Shown: positions 1 through 7,799, counted from the first letter of the stretch. The stretch is DNA of 20,000 nucleotides from Symbiodinium natans (GCA_905221605.1 CAJNDS010001202.1:783967-803966); one strand, 5' to 3'. Notes: generated by a model not told the origin, from the sequence alone. Numbers and translations are program-made.

Positions 1-739
1 TTTTCTTCCTAGCTCGAAAAATGCAGTGGTAGACCCTGGTAGACGGAAACGCTTGCGTGCCTGCTCAACAGCGCTTAAAACCTGTACCTTTTGACCGCTT
101 GAACGCCCCAGCCTTAAGGACCAATGTGTTTTGGGTTCTGGCGCCCCAAAAGCCAAACCACTTATTGGGATCTACATTCGGGTTTGGAACAGTCGTCTTT
201 GTGCATTATGGGGCCTTCCCCCCCCCACAGATTTGCCAGATCCGACCAGCGGACGAATAAGGGTTCAGGTTTTAGGGTTTAGGGTTTAGGGTTGCCGCTG
301 GACCAATATGCCAAAATGAGTGTGACTGGTGATGAGGCCTCTGCATCAAGCAAAGCGCGGCTCGGATTGGTCTTGCTTGCCTAGCCGGTAGAGTTGATAA
401 TTCGCCTAAGCCATCAGAGTTCATCTACACGCATCTACATCTTTTATTCATATTTCGCCGGCGAGGAACTAGGGTTCCCGGTTACCCTAAACCCTAAACC
501 CGAAACCCTAAAGCGTGGAGCTACCGACCCTACAGTGACACGAAGGACCATTTCGATGTTTGGTGGAAAGGCATCGGCAACCTCATCGCACAGGCGGGCC
601 GTCAGGGTTTATGTTTAAGGCTTTGAGAAGTGATTTATATGGTTTGGGGTGTAGGGTGCAGGGCTTGGGGTTTCGGGAAGAGAAGCCCTAACTAGGTTTT
701 TTGTGGGTTTCGAAAAGGCATCCGGAAAACCCTGAACGC

Positions 740-855
740 TAACCCTGCACCCTAAACCCTAAAGCCTAAACCCTAGAGCCTGAACCCTAAACCCTAAACC
801 CTAAGCCTTAAGCCCTAAACCCTGAACCCTAAACCCTACACCCTAAACCCTACCA
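740..855 (-). repeat. Telomere-like array (CCCTAAA on +), degenerate
   Basis: About 16 CCCTAAA-type units with variants CCCTGAA, CCCTACA and CCTTAAG. Directly precedes the 857 island. Confidence 0.8.
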
Positions 856-856
856 G

Positions 857-940
857 GACATTGTGGTCCTCCGAGCTCCGCCGAAGATGATCGGCAGCGA
901 GGAGGAGCGGAAGCGACGCGCGGAGGAGCCGCTTAAGAGG
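857..940 (+). CDS. Candidate exon, 84 nt, between telomeric arrays
   Basis: Starts after CTACCAG|G and ends AAGAGG|GTTGGGG. Only this frame is open across it (28 codons, phase 0 to 0); the other two hit TGA or TAA. The peptide begins DIVVLRAPPKMIGS and continues EEERKRRAEEPLKR, a charged helical composition typical of real protein. A CCCTAAA tract (740-855) lies immediately upstream and a TTTAGGG array (945-1062) immediately downstream. No family recognised. Confidence 0.5.
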
Positions 941-944
941 GTTG

Positions 945-1062
945 GGGGTTCAGGGTTTAGGGTTTAGGGTTCAGGTTTAGGGTTTAGGGTTTAGGGTTTA
1001 GGGTTTAGGGTTTAGGGTTTAGGGTTTAGGGTTTAGGGTTTAGGGTTTAGGGGTTAGGGCGT
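945..1062 (+). repeat. Telomere-like array (TTTAGGG)
   Basis: About 16 units, almost perfect after 980. Followed within a few bases by short CCCTAAA tracts (1075-1105), so orientation switches here. Confidence 0.9.
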
Positions 1063-1194
1063 TTCCCTACACCGACCCTAAACCCTAAATCCCGCAACCC
1101 TAAATTTATGTATCCTTTTTCTTTTTGCCTGTTTAGGGTGTGTCTGTTGTTAGAGGGTTTAGATTGTTTGAGGGCTTCGGCGTGTAGACGATGC

Positions 1195-1437
1195 CTAAAC
1201 CCTAATCCCTACACCCTACACCCTAAACCCTATACCCTATACCCTAAACCCTAAACCCTAAACCCTAAACCCTAAACCCCAAACCCCAAACCCTAAACCC
1301 TAAACCCTCTACAGCGCGAGCGGAGGAGCTGATGGGCATCCGAAAGGAGCTGTCACTTGCATGAAGATGACAGGGCTCAAGCACCCTAGACTCTGAGCCC
1401 AAGAACCCAAACCCCAAACCCTAAACCGTAAACCCTA
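1195..1437 (-). repeat. CCCTAAA arrays with a short unique island
   Basis: 1195-1310 is an array with CCCTACA and CCCTATA variants; 1400-1437 is a shorter one. Between them, 1311-1383 is unique and has a coding-like reading ARAEELMGIRKELSLA before TGA, without good AG|G...GT borders, so it is not listed as an exon. Confidence 0.75.
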
Positions 1438-1572
1438 ATTCTAGGTTGGCTGTGTGGATATTTTTATGCCTTTTTTGGGTGTCTATACAAAACATTTCTA
1501 GAACGGTTGAAGGGCCAACCCTGAATCGAATCCCTAAGCTTCCAGGCCCCAAGCCCTTCAGCCCCAAACCGA

Positions 1573-1694
1573 AGGTTTAGGGTTTTAGGTTTTAGGGTTT
1601 AGGGTTTAGGGTTTAGGGTTTGCGGGGCTGGACGGCAGGTATCTCTCGTACACGCTTTGCAGATTCTAAAGGGTTTAGGGTTTGAGGTTCAGGG
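1573..1694 (+). repeat. TTTAGGG arrays flanking a short island
   Basis: Units at 1573-1622 and 1670-1694; the 47-bp island between reads GLDGRYLSYTLCRF before TAA, too short to judge. Confidence 0.7.
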
Positions 1695-1906
1695 GTTAAC
1701 GACATGTCCCTAATCTCTCAACCACAACCCTGCCTCTAAACCCTAGACCTGTACTACACACTATAAATCCCCTCATGAAGCACATTAAAGTTGGCCTTCA
1801 GTTGCTAATCATGAAGACATAAGCGGCTTGTAGGCACGTAGCCCGAATAAGACCACACCCTAACCCCTAGGACCCCAAACCCTGAACCCCCAAACCCCGT
1901 GAACCC

Positions 1907-2053
1907 CTACTTGGAGGTTCATGGTACTTCTCAACCAAGTATAGCTGTACCTAGAACTGTACCTATAACCATATTAGGGCACTTAAGGGGCTTATAAGTG
2001 GGTTATGAGTACAGTTCTAATTGGTTAATAAGTACCATGAACCTCCAAGTAAG
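1907..2053. mobile_element. MITE-like element, copy 1 (147 bp, near-perfect TIRs)
   Basis: Left end CTACTTGGAGGTTCATGGTA and right end TACCATGAACCTCCAAGTAA are inverted copies with about one mismatch in 24 bp. The interior, without coding capacity, holds CCATATTAGGGCACTTAAGG, shared with copies 2 and 4. The left repeat contains GAG|GTTC and the right CCAAG|T, so the element could be spliced as a GT-AG intron. Confidence 0.8.
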
Positions 2054-2127
2054 ACCCGTCAACCCCTGAGACCCCTAAAACCCTAGACCTACAAGCCCGG
2101 CCGCCTCCATGTGTACCGAGCCCCCTA

Positions 2128-2192
2128 AACCCTTAGCCCTAAACCCTAAACCCTAAACCCTAAACCCTAAACCCTAAACCCTAAACCCTAGA
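2128..2192 (-). repeat. CCCTAAA array
   Basis: About nine near-perfect units ending in CCCTAGA, just upstream of the 2212 island. Confidence 0.9.
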
Positions 2193-2211
2193 CCCAATGT
2201 ATGCAGCCCAG

Positions 2212-2259
2212 GCTGGAGCTCTGCACGGAGACCGCTCAGAAGTTCCTGGCGCCCCAGCA
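2212..2259 (+). CDS. Candidate exon, about 48 nt
   Basis: A GC-rich island after CCCAG|G, ending at GT dinucleotides (2260, 2262 or 2264). All frames are open over this short length. The best-looking reading runs in from 2204 and gives PRLELCTETAQKFLAPQQ; the phase-0 reading gives AGALHGDRSEVPGAPA. Flanked upstream by CCCTAAA (2128-2192) and downstream by TTTAGGG (2273-2463). Frame unresolved and product unknown. Confidence 0.35.
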
Positions 2260-2272
2260 GTGTGTTGTTTTG

Positions 2273-2463
2273 GGGTTTAGAGAGGGCCTGGTGTTTAGGG
2301 TTTAGGGTTTAGGGTTTAGGGTTTAGGGTTTAGGGTTAGGGTTTAGGGTTTAGGGTTAGTGTTTAGGGTTTAGGGTTTGGGGTTGAGGGTTTAGGGTTTA
2401 GGGTTTAGGGTTTAGGGTTTAGGGTTTAGGGTTTAGGGTTTAGGGTTTAGGGTTTAGGGTTTG
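2273..2463 (+). repeat. TTTAGGG array, 190 bp
   Basis: About 27 units with a few GGGTTAGGG hexamer-spaced slips. One of the longest G-strand arrays here. Confidence 0.92.
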
Positions 2464-2467
2464 GGAT

Positions 2468-2634
2468 GCCCAGTAGTACCCTTATTCCCTTTTTGGTAGG
2501 TTTGGGTTCCCTTTTCGACCCCTTTAAGCAAAAAAGGGCACCCTTTTTTCAACCTAGGTTACTGGGCAACCTAGTTTAATTAAGAGAAACAGGGCACCCC
2601 TTTTTGTTGTTCCTAGCTTACTCCTGGGTCTAGA
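2468..2634 (+). repeat. Dispersed pyrimidine-rich repeat, copy A
   Basis: Blocks CCCAGTAGTACCC, GGGTTCCCTTTTCGACCCC, AAAAAAGGGCACCCTTTT and CAACCTAGGTTACTGGG; then a second partial unit GGCACCCCTTTTTGTTG with CTCCTGGGTCTAG. The same block order recurs near 7075, 15836 and 18690, always on this strand. Confidence 0.6.
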
Positions 2635-2637
2635 TGC

Positions 2638-2756
2638 CCTACTTGGAGGTTCACGGGTGGCTGTAGCTAGGGTTCCTTAAGGTGGTAAAGTAGGGTACGT
2701 CGGCTTATAATGGGTTGCAGCTTTGAAATGAGAGTTTGATGTGAACCTTGAAGTAG
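2638..2756. mobile_element. MITE-like element, diverged copy 3
   Basis: Left end CCTACTTGGAGGTTCACGGG and right end GTGAACCTTGAAGTAGG are inverted. The interior differs from the other copies except for a CTTATAA-GGGTT segment, so it may be a related subfamily. Confidence 0.55.
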
Positions 2757-2762
2757 GATCTA

Positions 2763-2930
2763 AGTCCCTAAACCCTAAACCCTAAACCCTAAACCCTAAA
2801 CCCTAAACCCTAAACCCTAAACCCTAAACCCCAAACCCTAAACCCCAAACCCCAAACCCTAAACCCTAAACCCTAAACCCTAAACCCTAAACCCTAACTA
2901 AGCCCTAAACCTTAAGCCCTAAACCCTAAT
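2763..2930 (-). repeat. CCCTAAA array, 168 bp
   Basis: About 24 units with CCCCAAA variants. No coding island adjoins its right side. Confidence 0.9.
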
Positions 2931-3455
2931 GGGCCCCCACAACCCACTGACACTTTCGCCTTTGAAGCAAGCCGGCTGCTGAGGGAGGGTTCACGGGGCG
3001 CACAGTTTTGAGGGTCTGACTACTATTTTCTCTAGAACCCTAACCCCTAAACCCTAACCCTTAACCCTAAACCCTAGACCCGAAAAATAGTAATCCCCAT
3101 ATTGCTCATATAAGGAAGAGCGTTTGTAGTTTGGCGGGGGGGGGGGGGGGGGATTTAGGAAAACAGTAGTTGAGAGTTTGAGTGTTCACGGCCTAAGCTT
3201 AGGGTTTGAGGTCTACTGGGTAGAATTTGGACCTCGGGGTCCAGGATTTGATGAAGGCACCCAAATCCGAAAGTTTCTAAGCCCTAAGCCCTAAACCTCA
3301 AGGCATGCATTGTGTCTTGAATGCCGTCTTGTGACATGGCATTCCCTGGCACTTGGCTCAGACATGGTTCCTCAGAGCATGTTGATGGAGGTCCTGGTTG
3401 TTCCCGATTTGTTTTTGGGGTCCTGACTATAAGGGAATCCTACTATTCAGGGATC
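2931..3455. other. Spacer with short telomere tracts and a G17 run
   Basis: Unique DNA with a few CCCTAA units at 3035-3075 and a run of 17 G at 3136-3152. No ORF or inverted repeat of note. Confidence 0.6.
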
Positions 3456-3520
3456 TCAACCCTAAACCCTAAACCCTAAACCCTAAACCCTAAACCCTAA
3501 ACCCTAAACCCGAAACCCAA
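3456..3520 (-). repeat. CCCTAAA array
   Basis: About nine units ending CCCGAAACCCAAG, upstream of the possible exon at 3522. Confidence 0.9.
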
Positions 3521-3521
3521 G

Positions 3522-3660
3522 GGTCCCCTGCTTTCCTAAACCCCCCTTTTGGGAAGCCAGGGAGTCCCCCGCAACATCCTTGGGGTACACGGGCCCCCCA
3601 TCCAGCGGACCGTGGCTTAGACTCGCAACGGCAGATCTCTTCCTCCCTTTTCTTGGGGAG
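3522..3660 (+). CDS. Possible upstream exon of the Ubl-ankyrin gene
   Basis: This stretch follows a CCCTAAA array and a CAAG|G acceptor-like site, and ends GGGGAG|GTTCATGG at the left terminal repeat of the MITE copy. Removing 3661-3837 as a GT-AG intron joins it in an open frame (phase 1 in, phase 2 out) to the ankyrin ORF. Visible peptide includes GKPGSPPQHPWGTR and LDSQRQISSLFLG. Other frames on both strands are also open here, composition is proline-rich and no domain is seen, so coding status is uncertain. Confidence 0.25.
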
Positions 3661-3838
3661 GTTCATGGTACCTTTATGAACCAATTCTCATTGTATTTAT
3701 AGCTGTACTTATATACCATACTAGCGCACTTAAGTATTTATAGCTGTAGTTATATACCATCTTAGGGCGCTTAAGTAGCTTCTCAGTGGGTTCTAAGCAC
3801 AGTGATACTTGGCTAATAGGCACCATGAACCTCCAAGT
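3652..3838. mobile_element. MITE-like element, copy 2, next to the ankyrin gene
   Basis: Ends are CTTGGGGAGGTTCATGGTAC and CACCATGAACCTCCAAGT. The interior shares the family's TTAGGGCGCTTAAG and AGTGGGTT blocks and carries an internal 41-bp duplication (3693-3733 and 3734-3774). It ends 28 bp before the ankyrin ATG. GT at 3661 and AG at 3836-3837 would define a 177-bp intron. Confidence 0.75.
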
Positions 3839-3865
3839 GGGTTGAAGAGTGGCTGTCGTGCCAGG

Positions 3866-4510
3866 ATGCCCGGCTTATCAGCCCAGGGCACTCTGCCTCC
3901 AGACCCCAACCCCGTACCGCGCCCAAAGTTGCGCGTCTGGTCGGTGTCAGGAGAGCTCGCCGAGATACCGCTGGAGGGCCTGAGCGATGTGAAGTCACTC
4001 AAACGACAGCTCCAGCTTCAAGGCTTCTGCGGGGTGCCGCGGTTCCAACAGCGGCTCCTGCGTGATGGGGTGCTCCTGGATGACGCTGAGCCACTGGGCT
4101 TGCAAGCTGAATTGCAACTGGTGATAGTGCCTTATCGCGACACGACCTTCGCCGCCCGAGAAATGTTTGGAGAGGCCATCAAAAGCACCTGGCTGTCCGC
4201 GGTGGAGACGCTGTTGCGCCGGCCCCATGACCCAAACCTTCGATGCGAGGACAAGACCTACATGCAGTGGGCCTGCTTAAACGGCAACATGGACGTGATC
4301 AATCTACTGTTGGAGGCTGGTGCAGACATCCAAGGGGCTCTTCCGTTCGCAGCAGCCAAGGGTCACAGGCAGGTTGTTCAACTGCTACTGGATCAGGGAG
4401 CACCCAGCGTCGATATCTATCAGGCAATCAGGAAGGTTTCCTGTTCCCGGTGCTGTGATAAACATCTTGTTCAGCAGTTGCATCAAAAGCTGTATGAGCT
4501 GTCGAAGTAG
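3866..4510 (+). CDS. Ubiquitin-like plus ankyrin-repeat protein, 214 aa, intact
   Basis: The first ATG (3866) gives 214 residues ending in TAG at 4508-4510. Residues 21-89 read as a ubiquitin-like fold: it opens KLRVWSVSGELAEIPLEG, then a helix DVKSLKRQLQ, then the FQQRLLRDGVLLDD block that parallels the ubiquitin-type QRLI(Y/F)-G--L-D segment, and a final ELQLVIVP strand. Residues 95-119 look like a capping helix. Residues 122-156 form an ankyrin repeat (DPNLRCEDKTYMQWACLNGN, then MDVINLLLEAGAD), 157-183 a second (LPFAAAKGHRQVVQLLLDQG), and the tail is degenerate. From memory, Symbiodinium genomes hold many proteins starting LRVWSVSGE followed by ankyrin repeats; their biochemical role is unknown, and binding through the repeats is only presumed. 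The frame stays open upstream to a TTG at 3809, but that lies in a transposon terminal repeat, so ATG 3866 is preferred unless an upstream exon is spliced on. With only about two repeats it is short for the family. Confidence 0.85.
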   Translation: MPGLSAQGTLPPDPNPVPRPKLRVWSVSGELAEIPLEGLSDVKSLKRQLQLQGFCGVPRFQQRLLRDGVLLDDAEPLGLQAELQLVIVPYRDTTFAAREMFGEAIKSTWLSAVETLLRRPHDPNLRCEDKTYMQWACLNGNMDVINLLLEAGADIQGALPFAAAKGHRQVVQLLLDQGAPSVDIYQAIRKVSCSRCCDKHLVQQLHQKLYELSK

Positions 4511-4800
4511 AAGATACCTGACAGGCAGGCTGTGCCAGATCTTACGCAGCACCGGAATCGCAAAAGCACAGCCTGGCGAAGCATCATCGTAATTCCGTGG
4601 ACGCTCCCGAATCCGAGTCTTTCGGGTTTGTACCTCCCAGGCCGCTTTGAGGTTCAAGTGTGTTGGATTGTTAAACTGGAATAGGATGTTGTACCTGTGG
4701 GACATCGCCAAAAGCTCCACTGAGCACGCTTCTGCAATCCTTACAAGGGGGATGTTGTTGCTGATGCAGCGCGAAACACCACCAACCCTTGCCTTACACC
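4511..4800 (+). other. Downstream flank / probable 3' UTR of the ankyrin gene
   Basis: Mixed-composition DNA between the stop codon and the next telomere-like repeats. Overlapping ORFs here on both strands (4320-4592 plus, 4385-4720 minus) show no recognisable motif and overlap the ankyrin frame. No AATAAA signal is seen, which is not unusual for dinoflagellates. Confidence 0.4.
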
Positions 4801-4804
4801 CCTG

Positions 4805-5120
4805 CCGAAATTAAACCTTGAACCCTGAAGCTTAAACCCTAAACCCTAAAAGACCCCAAGCATTCAGCCGGCAGCCAACCCGACAAACCCGATAAACCCT
4901 GTAAGCCCTACACCCTAAAGCCTGAAGTTTAGGGTTCAGGGTTTAGGGTTTATAAGGGAAACCTCAGACGAAAACCTCCGAAAAAAGATACACCCCACAA
5001 ACGCGTCCGACAACCCTGTAGCCTAAAGGCTAAAACAGAAACCGCCTAAACCCCAGAAATCCCGCAAGCCCCCAGAACCTGAAACTTCAAGGCTACACCC
5101 TGCTACTTAAGCCCTAGCAC
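4805..5120. other. Degenerate telomere-like region
   Basis: Scattered CCCTAAA (4805-4852), TTTAGGG (4919-4952) and mutated units such as CCCCAGAA. Looks like old, decayed repeats; no gene seen. Confidence 0.6.
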
Positions 5121-5136
5121 CGCGCCTTATACCATG

Positions 5137-5246
5137 AACCCTAAACCCTAAACCCTAAACCCTAAACCCTAAACCCTAAACCCTAAACCCTAAACCCTAA
5201 ACCCTAAACCCTAAACCCTAAACCCTAAACCCTAAACCCTAAACCC
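5137..5246 (-). repeat. CCCTAAA array, 110 bp
   Basis: About 15 perfect units, upstream of the 5268 island. Confidence 0.92.
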
Positions 5247-5267
5247 CACTTAAGCCTATAGGTGCAG

Positions 5268-5358
5268 GGGAAGTACGAGTTGGCCGTTCCCGGTGCACTT
5301 CAGAGCCGTGGTCCTGGAAATTGTCGGGTCGACCGGTCGACGCGGGCTTTGGATGTAG
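5268..5358 (+). CDS. Candidate exon, 91 nt
   Basis: Starts after GGTGCAG|G and ends GATGTAG|GTTTTAGGG, where the donor leads directly into a TTTAGGG array. Frame 1 is open and begins GKYELAVPGALQSRGPG; frame 3 is also open, and frame 2 ends in TAG. A long CCCTAAA array (5137-5246) precedes it. The island holds a perfect 14-bp palindrome GTCGACCGGTCGAC at 5328-5341. Product unknown. Confidence 0.4.
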
Positions 5359-5425
5359 GTTTTAGGGTTTAGGGTTTAGGGTTTAGGGTTTTCGGGTTTG
5401 GGGTTTGGGGTTTTGGGTTTAGGTT
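5359..5425 (+). repeat. TTTAGGG array
   Basis: Five good units, then degenerate GGGGTTT. Begins directly at the proposed donor of the 5268-5358 island. The ORF at 5398-5697 is translated repeat plus spacer and has no domain. Confidence 0.85.
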
Positions 5426-5744
5426 TCCTGGTTTCCGTGTTCGCGGTGTTAGGGCGTAGGGTGTTGGCGTTTACGTTTTTGGCTGCTTTTTCAATATGGC
5501 ATTTATTGTGCCGTAGAAGTGGCTTACGGGCTTTGGGTTTTGTTGCAGGTTCGCGGATTTCGGGATTTGAAGAGTTGCTCGGGCTGTTTGTCTCAGGAGA
5601 TGAACAAACCCAAAACCCTAAACCCTCAACCCTGAACCCTAAACCCTTTGAGGGCGGGTTGGATGGTTTTCAAGTTTCCGCGGAATTTAGGGCTTGAGCG
5701 TTCAGGGTTTATATATGTTTAAGGGTGTAAATGTTTGGGTTAAT
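5426..5744. other. T/G-rich spacer
   Basis: No supported gene. Contains TTGTTGCAG|G (about 5540) followed by an open reading SRISGFEELLGLFVSGD, a weak exon candidate, and a short CCCTAAA cluster at 5605-5647. Confidence 0.4.
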
Positions 5745-5853
5745 TAGGGTTTGAGGTTTAGGGTTTAGGGCTTAGGGCTCAGGGCTTAGGGCTTAGGGCT
5801 TAGGGCTTAGGGCATAGGGCTTAGGGCTTAGGGCTTAGGGCTTAGGGCTTAGG
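5745..5853 (+). repeat. Array of a variant heptamer (AGGGCTT)
   Basis: After a few TTTAGGG units, about 12 units of AGGGCTT run to 5853, with one CATAGGG. A single-base variant of the telomere unit that has been amplified locally. Confidence 0.85.
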
Positions 5854-5923
5854 CTTTGTGTGTAGTGCTGGTGCTCCCTTTTCTGGGGTCAGGCTCCTTT
5901 ATTCGACACTATTCGAACGAAGC

Positions 5924-6086
5924 AACCCTAACCCTAAACCCTAAACCCTAACCCTAAACCCTAAACCCTAGACCCTAGACCCTAGACCCTAGACCCTAGA
6001 CCCTAGACCCTAGACCCTAGACCCTAGACCCTAGACCCTAGACCCTAGACCCTAGACCCTAGACCCTAAACTCTAAACCCTAACCA
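5924..6086 (-). repeat. Array of CCCTAAA grading into variant CCCTAGA
   Basis: Standard units to about 5967, then about 14 CCCTAGA units to 6066, then CCCTAAA again. Confidence 0.88.
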
Positions 6087-6129
6087 ACAATCTGAAAACA
6101 TGAATAAGTAAAAAAACAAACATACAGAT

Positions 6130-6290
6130 AGGAGGGGCGGGAAAGGGGCAGGCGGGGAGGTGGTGCTCATATGCGGAGGAGAGGGGAGGGGGGAGGGGTG
6201 GGGAGGGGGGAGGAAGGAAGGAGGGAGGAGGGGGGATGGAAGGAAGGAGGGGCGGGGGAGGGGGGAAAGGGGAGGGGGTCGGGCTGACCC
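6130..6290 (+). repeat. Polypurine low-complexity tract
   Basis: Nearly all G and A, with GGAGGGG and GGAAGGA units. The ORFs on both strands (proline-rich on minus, Gly/Arg-rich on plus) are translated low complexity, not genes. Could form triplex or quadruplex DNA. Confidence 0.8.
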
Positions 6291-6790
6291 ACTGATGCAT
6301 GATGCGCGGCGGGGGGGCGCCGGAGCCCGCCAGGGACCCCCAGCTGATGCTCATGATGCCCGCTCTCCCGGGCCAGAGAAAGGTATGAAAGGTCTGAATG
6401 AACGGCTTCGTGCACCGAGATGCTGCTGATGGATTTTTCTTTTAGCGCCGGGCAAGCTGTGTGCAACAAACTTGTGAAAAAAACATGGTGTTTGCGGCAG
6501 CTTCACGTCTTTTTGGAGCTAAATTCGCCAAGGCAGCGGAGATATGCTGGTGATGCTGGCTGTCCCTCGGCCCTGATGCCCGAGGCCACCCTGGACGGGC
6601 GGATGCAGGGCGGAAGCGAGCCGACAACGCCCCAGCTGATGCTCATGATGCGCGCTCGGGCAGCTGATGCTCATGTTGCGGGTTGGCTTGCTGTGGGTCG
6701 TTTGGGTCGGCGTCATGTGCTCACCCCAACTATCCGACTATCCCTTGGATAGGGATCCCCTTTAGGGATCATCCCCACTCTTTGGGATAT
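6291..6790. repeat. GATG-rich region with a repeated 19-mer
   Basis: CAGCTGATGCTCATGATGC occurs at 6341-6359 and 6633-6651, and with one change at 6661-6679; CTGATGCATGATGCGC at 6292 is related. The 110-codon plus ORF 6420-6752 has no domain and runs through these repeats, so it is not called. Confidence 0.6.
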
Positions 6791-7071
6791 GACCGGCCAT
6801 GACCGGGCGGTGGGGGCGGTGCACTGGAGCCCTCTAAGTCGCTCAGCACCAGTGCAACTGCAGGGCGGGGAAGCATTCAGAGCAGGGCGGGTGGCGGTGG
6901 GTGTCGCTCATCCACACAAAGCCAGTGGAGCCGGTGGGGGCGGTGGGGCTACTGCAAGGGTGAGTTTTCACTGCCGCCGACGGGGGTTGGCGGATAAAGA
7001 GAAGTCCATAATGCAAAGCCGACACAGTGAGAGGACAAACAGACACCAGGCGAGGACCCAGAGTAGCCTCT
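6791..7071. other. Unique spacer, no gene seen
   Basis: GGGGCGGTG repeats at about 6812 and 6935. ORFs on both strands (6789-7106 plus, 6843-7046 minus) lack any recognisable motif. Confidence 0.5.
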
Positions 7072-7120
7072 TTTTCCTCTTTTTTAGGGTTTCGGTTCCC
7101 TTTTGAACCCCTTTAAACCA
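7072..7120 (+). repeat. Dispersed pyrimidine-rich repeat, copy B (5' part)
   Basis: CGGTTCCCTTTTGAACCCC followed by TTTAAACCAAAGA, then interrupted by CCCTAAA repeats. The 3' part of the repeat appears three times after this, at 7202, 7259 and 7369. Confidence 0.55.
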
Positions 7121-7121
7121 A

Positions 7122-7201
7122 AGACCCTAAACCCTAAACCCTGAACCCAAACCCTAAACCCTGAACCCTAAACCCTAAACCCTAATCCCTAAACCCTAAA
7201 C
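7122..7201 (-). repeat. CCCTAAA array
   Basis: About 11 units with CCCTGAA variants, inserted between parts of the dispersed repeat. Confidence 0.85.
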
Positions 7202-7400
7202 CCTTTTTATTCCCAGGTTACTCCTGGGAATAAAAACCCAAAAAACCCTCAAGCCGAAACCCTTTTTTATTGCTAGGCTGCTCCTGCACCCCTAAACCCT
7301 AAACCTTAAACCCTAAACCCTCAACCCTCAACCCTCAACCCTCAACCCTAAACCCTAAACCCTAAGTTCTTTTTATTCCCAGGCTACTCTTAGGGTCTAG
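7202..7400 (+). repeat. Three 3' units of the dispersed repeat among CCCTAAA arrays
   Basis: CCTTTTTATTCCCAGGTTAC at 7203, TTTTTTATTGCTAGGCTGC at about 7263 and CTTTTTATTCCCAGGCTAC at about 7370, the last followed by TCTTAGGGTCTAG. Each looks like a polypyrimidine tract ending YAG|G. They are separated by telomere-like repeats (7287-7366). The first also forms TTTTATTCCCAGG / CCTGGGAATAAAA, a hairpin at 7205-7235. Confidence 0.6.
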
Positions 7401-7403
7401 CAG

Positions 7404-7473
7404 GTCTCAAGTTCGCCATCGAGGTTTTCGGCTCGGAGGCCTCCGAGCTTGCGCCATGGCCGGGCATTGAGGG
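7404..7473 (+). CDS. Candidate exon, about 70 nt
   Basis: Follows TCTAGCAG|G, where the AG lies at the end of a dispersed pyrimidine-rich repeat copy. The phase-1 reading gives LKFAIEVFGSEASEL then APWPGIEG, with mixed hydrophobic and acidic residues, and stays open to a TAA at 7490. GT candidates are at 7474 and, internally, after CATCGAG at about 7423. Flanked by CCCTAAA on both sides, so the G-array partner is missing downstream. Product unknown. Confidence 0.45.
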
Positions 7474-7517
7474 GTTTGAAGGGGGTTTTTAACCCTAAAC
7501 CTTAAACCCTAAACCCT

Positions 7518-7799
7518 ACCTGGAAAGCCTAGTTGCCAATAATTTGTGGCAACTATTGAAAGTGCCGCTTTTGACGCTTTAAACCAGCCACTGCAAAGTT
7601 GCAGGTTTTACCCATACATTGTCTACGCCTTTTTACGCCTCTTTACGCTTTTTTACGCCACTTTTACGCCTTTTTACGCCACTTTCTGATGGGCAATCAC
7701 TGTTAACTTGCCAGTGACAGGAATTCTGGCCACTTTTGCGAAATTCCTGCCACTTTCAATAGTTGCTGCAAAAAAAGCAGCAACTACGGCGTTCCAGGT
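7518..7799. mobile_element. 282-bp inverted-repeat element with nested arms
   Basis: Outer ends ACCTGGAAAGCC-TAGTTGC and GCAACTACGGCGTTCCAGGT are imperfect inverted repeats. A second pair inside is longer and nearly perfect: GGCAACTATTGAAAGTG (from 7549) against CACTTTCAATAGTTGCTGC (to 7769). The centre carries several TTTTTACGCC units (about 7628-7683). It sits inside a CCCTAAA array. No transposase; a non-autonomous foldback or MITE-type element is likely. Confidence 0.7.

Noticed and set aside
394-618. Plus ORF of 74 codons in the first 700 bases
   Set aside because: Includes translated CCCTAAA units and no motif; the region 1-720 otherwise holds only brief telomere-like tracts (265-293, 483-515) and nothing recognised.
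3350-3362. Relict dinoflagellate spliced leader (TTGGCTCA)
   Set aside because: Only 8 bases match the end of the spliced leader and the rest does not; chance is likely.
3809-3865. TTG start for the ankyrin ORF
   Set aside because: These codons read through the right terminal repeat of a MITE copy, and TTG is an unlikely start in a eukaryote; ATG 3866 is the first ATG.
6073-6469. Proline-rich and glycine-rich ORFs on both strands
   Set aside because: Translated polypurine/polypyrimidine low complexity with no domain.
6420-6752. 110-codon plus ORF
   Set aside because: Passes through a repeated 19-mer, overlaps open frames on the other strand and has no recognisable motif.
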